A stretch of DNA of 64,000 nt from Hevea brasiliensis (Eukaryota > Streptophyta > Magnoliopsida > Malpighiales > Euphorbiaceae). The notes under the pieces are model-generated. The model had not been told where the DNA came from and ran no database searches. It worked only from the letters and a program-made list of their open reading frames with translations. A program made the translations under genes and the position numbers. Location of the stretch: the NCBI RefSeq assembly GCF_030052815.1, contig NC_079498.1, positions 90,316,273-90,380,272 of the forward strand, given 5' to 3'. Below are positions 1-12,489 of the stretch, piece after piece; the stretch's first letter is position 1, and each line of letters begins with the position of its first letter.

Positions 1-3000
1 TACAAGAAAAATTAAGGAAAAATAAAAGAGAGGAAATGAAACTAAGTTAAACGAGCCGACATCGAAGCGATGGGTGACTACACCGGGAAGTTACGGCGCA
101 GGCAATAGCAGACCCCAGGACTGCGGGAGACCCTCGAAAATAATTTTTGAGACATAATTAAAAGCCAAATGAAGTGTAATTGACATTAGAAATATAAAAA
201 AAAAATTAAAAAATTAGTACAAAGAAAAGTGAAAAATCAAGAAACCGATAAAAATCGGTAGTACCGAAAAATCAGAAATGCAACCCGAAGAGGGGCATTT
301 TGGTCAATTGACACCTAGAGCTGACTTTTGACCTAAATGTCCATTAAAAATAAATGGTATTAAAATTTGAAAACACCATAAAAAGATGAAATTATATATA
401 TAGTGTAATTAAAGGAAGTATGGGGGTAAAATAAGAAATATCAAAACTTGAATAAAATAATAATTAAATAAATATAAGTGGAGGTATAAAAGGACCTAAG
501 TGGGCAGAATTTCCCACTAACAAACCCATCTTCTTCACTTCCATCTCCATAGCCAAATTGAATTCCCAAAAGCCTCCATTGAAGCTCTCACGTCCAAGCT
601 TTAATTGTCCATCTTCATGCCATGATCTTCACAAGTTGTCTTCACTAAACTTCATCCTCATACTTTGGGCAGTATATTGGAAGCAAAAAGAAGGAGTTTT
701 AGTGAAGATTTAACAAGTTTCAAAAATAGGTAAGTATCCAAACTCCTTCCTTTCTTAAGTAAAGTTTGTGTGAAGGTTGAGATTAGTTGATTTATGGAAG
801 AAATTGAAGGATTTGACGAGTATTTACAAGTCTCCAAGTTTGGCAGCCATGGATATTGAAGAAGTTTGAATTGTTATCACATGAATATGATGGGTAATGA
901 AGTTAATTAGGCCAATTACATGCATTAGTAATTTAATTTTTTGTGTATTCTTAAATTGAGTAAGGTTGTGAATTGTCTACGGAATATTGAAGTAAATGTA
1001 TAAGTGGGCAGCTTTGATGTACTTAGGAGAGTATAAATTTTATGTATATTAATGTTGAGTAATTATTTAATGGAATGTACATTATTGGTTTGATCAATTA
1101 GATTAGGGTTTGGAGACTTGAATAAATTGTTGGAAATTCGATTGAATGGAATTGAATTACTGCTAGATGTTGAAGTGATTTGAGTATTGTTGGACAATTG
1201 ATTTCATTAAACTGAATTTTTTCTGGACAAATTACCAAATTGAATTGTTGTTGGTCATTTGACCAAATTGAAATGTGAATGGTAAACATTAGAAATGTAA
1301 ATTCTCAAATGCAAATTTAGGTTAGTAAGGGCAGTATGCAAATTGGGCTATAAGTGAAAAATTGTGATCCCAATTGGTATGAGACCAATTGGAGTTAAAA
1401 CTAGACATAAAATAGGCCAACTTTTATGTTGAAAGCATACCAAAATTCTATCCGGAAAGTGACTCAAAAAGTGACCTAATACGGAATTAGCAATTTGCAA
1501 CCCAGATTTTTTACCATATGAATAGTAGCCAGTATTTTGGCCATAACTCACTCAAAACTAGTCCAAATGACTTGAAATTTATACTGTTGGAAAGCTTAGA
1601 CGTAGGGCTATAACTTTGGTGAAGACCACCAAGCCCAGAAATGCCAATTACCAAGTCAAAATGATCGCCAAAGTTGGGTTACAAAAACTGGCCGAATTGA
1701 CTTTGACCTAAAAGTGACCCAGAATTGTCAAATAAGTGCAACTTGACCAGCATTAGTAAAATGACCATAACTTGGTCCAGAAAACTCTAAATGACCTGAA
1801 ATCAGTGCCAAAAATTCAATAAGACATAGACCTACAAAATTGGTAATTGGACCAAAACCCAGAAACCAAGAGAAATAGGTCAATTAGTTTGATCAAGTTC
1901 ATGTATAAAATCTGGAATTGGTACAATTGACCATTAAGTCCAGAAAATTCAAATAGGCATATCTCCCACAAGAAATCTCCCAATGTAATGAGCCATACCA
2001 ATATGGAAATCTAAGAAAGAGACCTAAAACTTTTTTTTAGACAACTTCCTCAAATTATAAATGTATAAGGTTAGAATTTAAGATCAAAACCATTGACCTA
2101 ATTGAGCACCATGCTAATATAGGACATTTGAGTCCAAGTTAACAATTTGTCTATAAAGAATTCTATAAGACTTAAAAAATGGTAAGCAAAATTTCTGGTT
2201 GTCCCTAAGACATAGGGCAACAATACTTATGAAGAATGCTAAACCTCAATGTGATTACAAACAATCCAAATAAATTAGTAAAATCATAATCGAAAATGCC
2301 TAAAAAAGAAACTAAAATTTAGATTTGACCTAGTTATAGTTAATTGACCATAACTTGAGCTATAGAACTCCAAATGAAGTGATTCAAAAAGAAAATTAAA
2401 GAAGACACAATGAGAAACAATTGAATGAAGAGAAATCTGTTAAATTTACATTGTAGCTTGGTCCAATAGACAGTAAACATTGGCCATGAATTCTGAATAA
2501 TTACAATAAAATGCAATAAGCTTTGAAATGAAATTGGCAACATATATAAACATGTGAGGAATGAAAAATCGAACATATTAGTGACATTAAAACTAATTAC
2601 CTAGTATGCATTAAAGGTCAACATTATAGGTTAACTAATTAAAGGAATAGTATTAATAAAATTTAATTATTGAACCTTATTATTAGAAACAATTTAAATG
2701 AGTACTGAAATATTTTAAATTATGTATTTCAGTTAGAAAAGACATTGGGAAGGGAAAAGACCCACTGAGTCAAGGCCAAGAGGCGACTCATCAGAGGTTT
2801 GTGCACAACTAGTTTTAAATTGATTTTGTTCTAAATATTTCATATGATTAAATGAAGTTATTTTCCTTATGTATTACGTTTATCAAGTATTGGATTTAAT
2901 TCAATGATTATTGAAATTATTATAGTATGTATGAATTTAGATTTCAACAAGTATTAAGCATTGTTGTGGATTGAATAAATCATGTTTTGGAAAATTGTGA

Positions 3001-4404
3001 TAGAATATGTTTTGAATTATGATGGGTAATTTGAATGGAAAAATACAAATTTATGTTTTGAATTGTGATGAGCATAAAAATTATTGGATATTGAAATTAA
3101 CTTTGAATCGAATTGTATTGTGATTTATGCTCACAAAAAGGACAAAAAGATTGATGATATTATTTTGTATCTCACTATAGATGCTTGACTAGGTTATTAT
3201 CCGTCTCTCTCATTTGTTGAGGAGACAATGGAGTTAGCTTTGTTTTGATTACCATGGTACGTGCACAAGCTTAGATTTTCCTCTGATTAGAGGTTAGATC
3301 TAAGTTTTTATTTGTTATGGCCCTTTCGAAAGTTTCATTATTGTGATGTGTACTGTGCACAATGATTCGACCTCCCCGACCATAGGGAGTTAGAATCCGA
3401 TTCAACCTCTCCGACCATAGGGAGTTAGAATCATCTCGGAGATGGCCCTTGCGGATTTGTCTTGCATAGTTAGTGAGATAAAGAATGTTTTTGAATAGTA
3501 AAGAATTTCGATTTCAAATGGGATTTATGCATAATTGATTTTGTTGGAATTAATCTTTATTTCCATGATTGCTGGAATTACTTTAAATTTCCAGTTATGA
3601 TTTGATAAATTAAATTTCTTGCTCAAAGTCATTTTAACTAATGATTTATATTATTGGCAACGAAGATTTTGACTTTTGAAATTTTGTTGAATTTCGAGAC
3701 TTTCAAATTAATTATTATAATTTTGTCAATGTATATTGTACTATATTTTAAATTATAGTTGTGTACCACTGAGTTCACTGCTCAGCGATAGCTTTGTATG
3801 CTGTCGCAGGTGAAAAGAGCATAGAGCAGTTGAGTAAGCTTCTTTGAAGATACATTCAGATCAGCTCCAGGTATACCCATGTACATAGGTTTTGATGTAT
3901 ACATGTAATAAAATGTATGTAAATTATTTGAGCAGTCGTATAAAAAACTCTTATAAAATATCTTAGTATGTAATTAAATGCAAATTATTGTAATGTAAAT
4001 TTGAGATTTCATTTACCTGTATAGTTTTGTAATATTAATTTTAGAGTCTTGTAATTAATGAAATGTTTCTTTTAAGATGAGGTTGGTTTGAAAATGAAAT
4101 GATTTGATTATTGAGGTTGAATTATGAGATGATTGAAGTTTATTGGAGTTGTATTTGAGAAAACATATTGGGAGTGTTTTCCTTTTCAGGTTTGAAGAAC
4201 TATTTTCTCAAAATACAGCCGGCACTCTGCCGAAATTTTGAAAAATTTTTATAACACCATATTTTGATTGATGATTTAAATTTCATGAAAATTGATTTAA
4301 AATCTCTTGTAGTATATTTAATGGCTACCGGTAGGTGAAACACGGTAATTCATTAGGTGTACTACAGGATCATGTTACATCTTACGGAAGAGTAGGGTGT
4401 GACA
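1..4404 (+). mobile_element. Very long gypsy-type LTR, 5' end outside window
   Basis: This non-coding block ends in GGTGTGACA at 4404. It shares ordered landmarks with the bounded solo LTRs at 27813-31860 and 50115-53182: a GATGGGTGAC..GGGAAG block near 70-90, a 'GGGCATTTTGGTC' block near 292, repeated 'CCATAACTTGAG..CTCCAAATG' blocks, a CACTGAGTTCACTGCTCAGCGATAG..GCAGGTG block near 3770, and an 'ACAGCCGGCACTCTGCCG' block near 4216. No gag or pol reading frame is present, so the short ORFs here are chance. It lies inside an older LTR of the same family. Whether it is a solo LTR or the 3' LTR of an element to the left cannot be decided, because its 5' edge is outside the window. Confidence 0.75.
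3364..3433. repeat. 35-bp tandem duplication inside LTR
   Basis: Two adjacent 35-bp copies (3364-3398 and 3399-3433) each contain GACCATAGGGAGTTAGAATC and differ at only a few bases. They lie in the 3' third of the LTR. Confidence 0.85.
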
Positions 4405-6502
4405 AGTAATGCCAAATATGGAATTCCTGCACCTTAAGTAAGTTGTCATACGAACTCCGAATGGTTATCAGGCCATAACTTCCTCTACATAACTCCTAGT
4501 GAAGTGATTCAAAATGATTTGGAAACCTAAGACAAAGGCCTAAAATATTGTTTTAGGGACTAGGCTAAATTATAAGCTTAAGATGCCTGGATATAGAATG
4601 TAAATTTAAGGTATAAATCTGAAAAACCTGAAATTTAAGGATAATTTGGCCATAACTTGAGATCCAGAACTCCAAATTAAATGATTCAAAAAGAAAAATA
4701 AAACTAAGACATAGAGGAACAACTTTCATGAAGATCACTTTAGCAAATAAGAATCAAAATTAGATTGAAGTTGGGTTCTAAGGTCAGGTCTTGAATCTGT
4801 CTTGAACCCAGAAATTATTAAATTGCATGGTAACTTAAGAAATTATTTGATTAGCTATTAGTAAAGATTAGAATGAGTATTAAGACTTTACAATTGTATA
4901 ATTTTAGTGGAAAAAGGAGCCTCACGAGGAAGGAAAGGATTAAGCCAAGAAAAGATAAATCAAAGAAGGTTTGTGCACAAGTAGCTTTTTCCTTTGTTTT
5001 TAAATTTGTAATTGATTTGAATGAGCTTTATATGAATGAATTATGCTTTTTCTTTGTATTTGAGAACTTTAATTTGTTGAATTGACTTTGTATAATTTAA
5101 ATATAATTTCTTTTATGCATTTAAGAATTCAATGCATTGTTTTGAAGATAGTGAATTGTGAAATGAATTTATATTATAAAAAGGTGATGTTGGCCCTTGA
5201 ATTCATTGTAGCAAGGGGATGAGCCGGTTTTGAATGTGTTTTAAAGTGTTATTGTGAAATTGATGTGTTGCCAACCATGTGTATGAATTTATAACAATTA
5301 AATATGTTTATTGATTTTTAAATGCATTTTGTGAATATAAATTATTTTGAATATGTTTTAAAACTACAATTGACATGGCAATGTGATTTGTATTCCTTAT
5401 TAGCTTGCCTAGTAAGATGATATTTGATGTGATCTCCTCCACTTGTTGGAGTTGAGTTTCCCTCTCTGGCTTACCAATTGAGGTCGATTCGGATGAGTAC
5501 TCATTAGCTAGCTAGCCTTTAGTGCCTCCCTTTAGCCTCGGTTATTGGGGGAAGTGCGCTTTGTCGTGGTGTACAACACGGCATCGATTGAAAATTTTGT
5601 GTCATGGGTTCAACTGTGTGAATTGTTGACAACACCCTTAAATTGTGCATGGTTTGATAAAATGTGATTGAAATAAATGCTTGTCAATTGTTGAAAAATA
5701 TTATATTGTTTTCATGGTTCAAGAAACATGTGAATATTTTAAATGCTTCATTATGATTTGGTAAATTGTGATTTATATTAAGTTTTAAATTATTAGTTGT
5801 GCACCACTAAGTTTTCCGCTCAGCGATAGCTTTCGTATGCTGTTGCAGGTGAAAAAAAAGATAGAGCAGTTGAGTGAGATTACTGAAAGCTAAATTTAGA
5901 GCTGAGTTTTGATTAGGCTTCGGATATATATATTTGGTATACCATTTTAATTTATTTTGATATAATTGTAGCTATATGTACATATGTTAAAACAGTTGAG
6001 TAGTTGTATAAGAAGTTTTGTAATATTATTTTGAGACTGTATTTAAATGTGAATTTTTGTAATATTAATTTCTTTAATTCTAATGAATGTAAATGTTAAA
6101 ACTCCTTTCGAATTGTGATTTATGAAATGAATTTATTTCCTTGATGTGCATGGGGAAAAGAAATGAATTTAGTGTGGATTGATTTAAATTCATATCTATT
6201 ATTTATAACAAGTTGATTTTTAGCAGGTAAAAAATTATTTATTGAAATTTTAGCCACCACTACGCAGATTTTCTGTAAAATTTTAAACATACTCATTTCT
6301 TTCTAAATATTTTTTTTTTGACACACACTTGAAGTGAAAACATTTAAATAATTCTTTTTCCACCATATTAAACTTGAAAATGAATTTGTATTGTCAAATT
6401 CCTTTATAGTATATTTAATAGATTATTGGTAGGCGAAGTTCAGTAATTTATTAGGTATACAACGAGATCATATCATATATTACAGAGTAGTAAGGTGTAA
6501 CA
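4405..6502 (+). mobile_element. 3' part of an older related LTR
   Basis: The landmarks of the preceding LTR recur here in the same order. They include a 'CCATAACTTGAGATCCAGAACTCC' type block near 4650, CCGCTCAGCGATAG near 5817 followed by GCAGGTG, and a terminal 'TTATTAGGTATAC..GGTGTAACA' ending at 6502. The simplest reading is that the 1-4404 element inserted into this older LTR, whose 5' part lies off the left edge. The copy is more diverged than 1-4404. No coding capacity is seen. Confidence 0.7.
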
Positions 6503-7559
6503 TATTTAATCATAGTTTTAATATATTTTTTTACTCTACTTTATTCTCTATAAAATGGTACCCACTTTTTAGTTTTTTTATACTTGCTAAAGAAATCTAA
6601 AAGTTAAAATCAAAATTGCATCCTCTCAATTACCATGTAATCATGGCGAAAGTTTATAAAAAAACTTTTAATTTTGGATCTCTTTTCAAAATGCATGGAG
6701 TTATTTATTTGTTGATCCTACATATGCACCAACTAAGTTTACTGATGTTGCTGTAAATTGCTTAATCAATGGGGTTAAAATTAAAGTTTGAAATATATAC
6801 TCTGATGAGCACGTAATTTTTTTTATGAAGTGGACATCTTCCTTCATTCTAATCCACAATATTATATATTTAAGTCAATTTCAATATTTTTTTATATTGT
6901 AATAGAGAAATCTTATAATATATATAGAAACATATATGTTAAATTATATTATTAAATTAACTAAAAAATATTCTATGCAAAATGCAAATAAAAGGATTAA
7001 TTTATTTGTAAATCAGAACAATCAGAAGTTTTACACAGTATCTTTAAAATTCCTTTCTATTTTTTTTTACTTAATTAATTATTTTTTAAAAATTTTCAGG
7101 ATTTTTTAAAAAATAGCAGGCAACTACATAAACAACAAATGTTTAAATTTAAATATTTTATATAACTAATTAAAAAAATTCTAAATGATTAAATAAAGGA
7201 ACCATCTAATATTTTTATTTAATAATTTTTTTTATTTTTTGAATTTCTAATATTTTTATAAAAAAACAATTGAAAGAAGATGAAAAATTAGTTAAAATGA
7301 AAATTTAAATATTATATATTATTTAAATTTTAAATGTTTCATATTTTTAAATAAAATTGACTTAAATAGGTTATATTTTTCTGGCAAGTAGCATATATAT
7401 CAACAGATATTAATGAGAGTTGTATTAACCCAAAAAAAAAAAAAAGAAATGACAGATAATAAAATTTTAAATTATTTTTTTAAACATGTAACATAATTTT
7501 ATGAAATTATTTATATGCTTTAACTTAAAATATATATATATATATGTAAAATCAATCAA

Positions 7560-7651
<92 letters not shown>

Positions 7652-8210
7652 TTGATTGATTTTACATATACCTCCACTATAAAATATTTGATAGTCATCT
7701 TATTGCAACGTCGAGTGGATAAATTAAAATTTTAAAAATATCACAAATTAGAGGTGATAAATGGATTGGGCCGAGTCATTTGAGCTTGAGTTATTTTAAA
7801 CTCAGAATCATTCGCGTCTAGTAAATTTTCGACCAAATCAAATGGGTTCATTTCAAATTGCAGGTTGATTTAAATTATTCATCGAATATCGTACACTAAT
7901 ATTTTTAAATTAATTTATAGATTATAAATAATTTTAAATTAATGTAAATTGTAAAACGGATATTGAAAAATATCCTAGTGTATTAAAAAAATAATTTTGA
8001 ATTAAATTAATTTTTTTAAAAAATAATTTAATTTTCAAGTGAAACTGCGAATTGAATTAATCTGATTAACGTTTCGGATTAGGGGCCTTAAGTTGTGGCT
8101 TTCAGCTCTTCCAAGAAAACCAAAACACTTAAAACTAGATATGGATGAACCAACGTTGTTCAATCCCAAACGATAACAGACTATAACACTACATATAACA
8201 AAACCATTAA
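6503..8210. other. AT-rich intergenic DNA upstream of first gene
   Basis: No coding pattern is visible. Homopolymer and AT runs dominate, and the one structured feature is the palindrome at 7541-7670. The last ~100 bases before 8251 are the likely promoter and 5' leader of the gene at 8251. Weak TATA-like strings (CTATAACA near 8181, CATATAAC near 8191) are present, but no element can be assigned with certainty. Confidence 0.6.
7541..7670. repeat. 130-bp palindrome with (AT)n core
   Basis: Arms at 7541-7563 and 7648-7670 are perfect inverted complements over 23 bases, each carrying AATCAATCAATGCA or its complement. The 84-bp spacer is uninterrupted (AT)n and therefore also self-complementary, so the whole stretch can fold into one long hairpin or cruciform. 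The long ORF across it (repeating IYIY) is a product of the dinucleotide repeat. Confidence 0.9.
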
Positions 8211-8250
8211 CCCTATAACTCTCTTTGTTTTCTCTTCATCAAGTGAAACA

Positions 8251-10816
8251 ATGGCGGACGAGAAATTTGCAGTGTTTGCTGAAAATATGCATTGTTTACT
8301 ATTCTGGATGGAGAGGGTGACAATGCTTGTCTATGTTTTTCTTAGCCAACACAATGCTATGTTGTTTACCAGCTTATTGTTTCTTTTCATCAATGAACAC
8401 TATACTTACTTCAATTTCTATGGCGTGACCAGTGGTTATTATACTCCCAAAACCATTGTAAGTACTAAAAAATTAGGGTTAATTTTAATATCTTCACGTA
8501 TGCATTGATTGGATATATAAATATTATATCTTCTTTACAGATTTCTAATTTCTGGTTTGCTTGGGAACGTGTTGCTGAAATTGAAGCAATAGCATATTAT
8601 GGTTTTGGAAGTTGGTTCCCAGAATGTTGGATTATAGTCACAGTTAGCTTTGCAGCGACCAATATTTATCACATTCTCAGCTACTTTTTCTCTAGAAGAC
8701 CGATACAAGAAGATTTTGATACCCTTAATCCTAGTGTAAGTCCCTTTTAATTAATTAATTTTTTTTTTAAATTCTGGCTCTAATTAGGATTTAAGAACCA
8801 ATTTTATACTATTTTTGTTCATTATTTGTTGAAATAATTAAATATTACATTTTGAATCTATTGATATTCAATAAAGGGTGACCTTGATGATCAAGTAAAA
8901 CAAGCAATGGAGTATAAGGGAACTGCAAAATTTGCTCAAAGCATGCATTCTTCTGTGTTCATAATGGAAAGGACAGCAATGTTTCTCTACGTTTTTCTCA
9001 GCCAATACAATTGGATCAGAATATCTTCCTTGGTAATCTTTTTTTCTACTAATCAACGCTACGCTTTCTATTGTGCGGCCAGTGATCCCACCTTCACTGT
9101 GAGTATGCAAAATTAAGATTTTAATTTATACAATTATACATAATTAGTATCTGTTTTGATAATAATATATGAATACTTTTTTTAATTTTGCAGTATTTTC
9201 ATTACGTGTTTGTTCTTGAACGGATTGCTATGGCTTTAGTTGCATTAGATTATTTTCCTTCATTAAGCTTTAAGAGCTGTTGGGTTTTAGCTACCATTAT
9301 CTTTGCTGGAACAAACATTTTTCGCATCCTAGCTTACTACTTCGACGGACGACGACCAGCACAAGAAGATTTTGGCAGCCTTAACCCTACTGTAAGTACT
9401 GTTATATATAGATCCTGTGCTTTTTAAAATAATAATAATAATTCACTTTTAAATGTGCATGTACGTACAAGAGTTTCCAAACCAATTGAATTCTGTGCAA
9501 AAAGTATTTCAATTCTCTAATAAAAGGGTAATTTTCAAATACAAGTTACTTGGCAGTAGGATTATTAAGGACTAGGAATTCTCTGCCATCCTTGAATTCA
9601 CTCGTTCACTATATAATACGCGGATTACACACCCAGTCGGGAACATTGTCTCTTTCACGCCTACACACGTCTGGAAGTACCACATTTATGTCGGGACCAA
9701 AACTTAGGATGTTTCTGTGAATTAATTGAATGTAGATATACCATCACTCAAGAGTATAGTATATTTATTTGACAATTAGGCATAATACAGTAATTCTATA
9801 ATATATCTTCCACTTTGAACATAGTTACAAGAATGCGCATCACCATCAATGTTTTGCAGGATCCTGAGGCTGAGGAAGTTGAGAAAGAAAAAGTTGGGAT
9901 TAGAGAAGAATCATCATCCAATTTGAAATGCTTGGAAGAAATTCTGGAAACTATTGATCATGATGAAGAAATAGTGAAAGCAGAGGATAATTTGGATGTA
10001 GTACAAGGAATAACTCAGAACAGATGTTCTGAGGAGCCAAAGATAGAGCTTGATAAAGTGGTGGAAGAAAAAGGTGAACAAAAAGATCCAATCGATGAGA
10101 AAGATGAACAACTTGATGGAATAATATTGCAGAATTTGAAGGAAAGTTATGATAATTTGAAGAAGGAGAAGGACCAGTGCGAGCAAGAATTGCACAAGGC
10201 AAGAGAAAATTACAATAAACTTTTCAGCAGTTGGGTGGAAGTGAAAAACAATCTCCAGGCTTCACTTGAATCCTCTGAAAAACAGCTCCTTAAGTGGGAA
10301 GAGGACAAACAGGAACTTCTTGCACAGATTAAAGATGAAAATGCGAGGAAGGAACTCTATAAGCAGCTTGATACTTCCGATAAATCTTGGCAACATTATC
10401 AGAATAATGAAAGGAGTTCAGCAGAATCGTACAAGTTGCAGGAGGAAAGAGGTGATCTCCAAGCACAGCTTTTAACTGCGACTTCAACCTATTGGCACCG
10501 TGTTAACAGGTTGACAGAAGAGAAAAATGATTTGGAATCTAAGCTTGATGCTGCGAACTCAAAAGTTGAATACTACGATGAAGGTTGGAAAGATTGTGAA
10601 GAAATTTGCAGCAAGTTAAAGGAAGAGAACTTGAAGCTTTCTGTACTGCTAAGCTGTGAAACTGCATCTGTTGCGCGTGTAAATGAGCTTATGCATAAGC
10701 TTGAAGAAAAGTGCCGAAGACTGGAGGAAGAGAAAATTAATCTTACTGCTGATCTTTGTGCATCGAAAGCTATCGCTGAGATTTACAGGAACTGCATGCA
10801 TGATCTTGATTGTTAG
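8251..10816 (+). CDS. Four-repeat hydrophobic plus coiled-coil protein, unrecognised
   Basis: I do not recognise the family. Predicted exons are 8251-8457, 8541-8735, 8877-9098, 9194-9391 and 9860-10816. All introns are GT..AG in phase 0, giving 592 aa. The ATG at 8251 sits in a good context (AACAATGGCG). Exons 1-4 each encode one ~65-74 aa unit with a shared [FWI]..ER[VTI][TA] motif (FWMERVT, FAWERVA, FIMERTA, FVLERIA) and hydrophobic stretches suggesting membrane segments. Units 1+2 and 3+4 form a larger duplication: 'YVFLSQ' recurs in units 1 and 3, and 'RRP.QEDF..LNP' ends units 2 and 4. Exon 5 (residues 275-592) begins acidic (EAEEVEKEK) and is a Glu/Lys/Leu-rich coiled coil from about residue 362 to the end. 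I infer a membrane-anchored coiled-coil protein. The intron 2 acceptor (AATAAAG at 8876) lacks a pyrimidine tract and is the least certain junction. Confidence 0.8.
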
Positions 10817-10896
10817 CTGTAGATTCATCAGGATTTGGACTTGGAATATGGTTGATATATATAGTATCCTTAGGCTCTTTTATTTATTTTTTTAAA

Positions 10897-10902
10897 AATA
10901 AA
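10897..10902 (+). promoter_or_regulatory. Possible polyadenylation signal AATAAA
   Basis: A canonical AATAAA lies 81 bases after the stop codon of the coiled-coil gene, in a T-rich context typical of plant 3' ends. Confidence 0.5.
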
Positions 10903-11107
10903 TATTGGCATGAATATTGCCTTCGAATTCCTGTTATTATTATTATTAGTTTAGTTTAGCTTAGTTTTTCTAATCATCATTACTTGACATTAAATCAATT
11001 CAACAAATTGCATGTGATCTCTTATCTTTTAACGATCTGAGCAAACAATTTTGTTTATCTCTACCACTTGATTAGATTTTTCTATGTGGGCATTAACCAC
11101 ACATACA

Positions 11108-11108
11108 C

Positions 11109-11141
<33 letters not shown>
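11108..11141. repeat. (TA)n(GA)n microsatellite
   Basis: A TA run (11108-11122) passes directly into a GA run (11123-11141). Confidence 0.9.
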
Positions 11142-12230
11142 ATACACAAGTCTGGACAGATTTTGAAGAATCGGTTCTCGTATACTAAGACTCAAGAGAT
11201 TGAATATAGCACCATACCGCACAACATGAGCACATATTTCGCTTTTATATGTATATACATAATAGAGACAGCACACATCCCTCAATAATATTATATGATA
11301 AGCTATATATTCTATAGGCACATTCTCTAAAATGGAATGTTGAAGGAACCATAAAATTAATTAAATTGACCAATAATATTAATTAAAATAAGTTGAAGGA
11401 ACTTATAATCTTGCGAAAATTAGCCTATTCGAACTCAAATCCGTTTAATTTTCTCAACATTTGAACATGTTTCCAACTCAAATAAAATTTATATTTAATT
11501 ACTTGAATCTGAATAGTGGCTACAATAGGACTTTAGGGAGTATTCTAATTAATCTAGAATCTCCCTCAAAGTACCCCAATAGATTAAGTGTTGATTTTAG
11601 GTCTTTTAGGATAGATATTTTAAAAAAAAAACTTAGATTAGTATAATAAGATTAGGTTGATCTTGTTTATTTGAAATTAAATTACTCTCCTTATACTTAT
11701 CGCTGAATTTTAGTTAACCTAAGATAAAGCCTAACCAAAATTATTTTATTTATTTTTTAATTAATTTTAAGATAATAAAGTTCAATTTAATTAAACTATT
11801 TTTTATTTTAATTATCCTATTTAAATTGATTTTATAGGTAAAATATAGCACGTTTGGACATTAATGAAGCTTAGCCCATTGTTTTTTTAATCCTTCAGAA
11901 TTTTAGAGACTTTAATCCATGACCTGATAGTTTAAGCTCCAGATCTATGTCCTTAAAATATTTCGTAATGCTTGCAAATTCTTTAATTTATCATCATAGA
12001 ATTTCTCTAAATTTTTACAAGGAATGTATTTGGATAGCTAAAAAAGTAGGTATTTACAAAGATGTTGCGGGAAAATTTTTATTTTCTGGCATTTATCTAA
12101 TGTCCACAATGTGGAACTTCCTCATATGTGCTGTTGATAATATCAGGCGATTCATTGGTTGAAATGAATAACATTAAAAAAAAAAATTAATGCGTTCGTT
12201 GATAAAATGAGTCTAATAATTGTTCTCAAA

Positions 12231-12370
12231 ATTGTAAGAGACGCGTCAAGCCGTGGCTCCGTCACCGCCCAGCCTTTTTTGTGCGCGTGCCGAGCTCAAG
12301 GCTGAGCGGGAATTGTGCGTGTCAGCGCGAGGGCAAACTGGCAAAGCGCAAGCTTTGTGTCGGAGCTTTG
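12231..12370. other. GC-rich island in AT-rich DNA
   Basis: About 140 bases rich in CG-containing words (CGCGTCAAGCCG, GTGCGCGTGCCGAGC, GAGCGGG, GTCAGCGCGAGGG) stand in surroundings that are mostly A and T. There is no long reading frame. It does not look like rRNA or tRNA. It could be a TE end, a small RNA locus or a remnant promoter. Confidence 0.5.
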
Positions 12371-12489
12371 ACAAGTTAAATTGTGGAATTTTTTAAGAAA
12401 AAAAAAGTAAAGAGGAAAACTCCAAATCACAGATTCTATCTTTGCCCTTTTGGTGGGCTCCCAATTTCACGTTCTTTTCTTCCCTTGGC

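Noticed and set aside
1348..2576. Several 60-80-codon - strand ORFs in the first LTR
   Set aside because: They fall in non-coding LTR sequence and are not conserved in frame in the related LTRs.
7467..7652. 61-codon ORF of repeating Ile-Tyr
   Set aside because: It is a translation of the (AT)n microsatellite.
9914..10202. Two antisense ORFs opposite the coiled-coil exon
   Set aside because: The sense strand has a spliced gene with coherent coiled-coil coding; the antisense frames only mirror its codon bias.
11947..12162. 71-codon ORF as a possible small gene
   Set aside because: No recognised similarity, no splice or promoter context, AT-rich surroundings.
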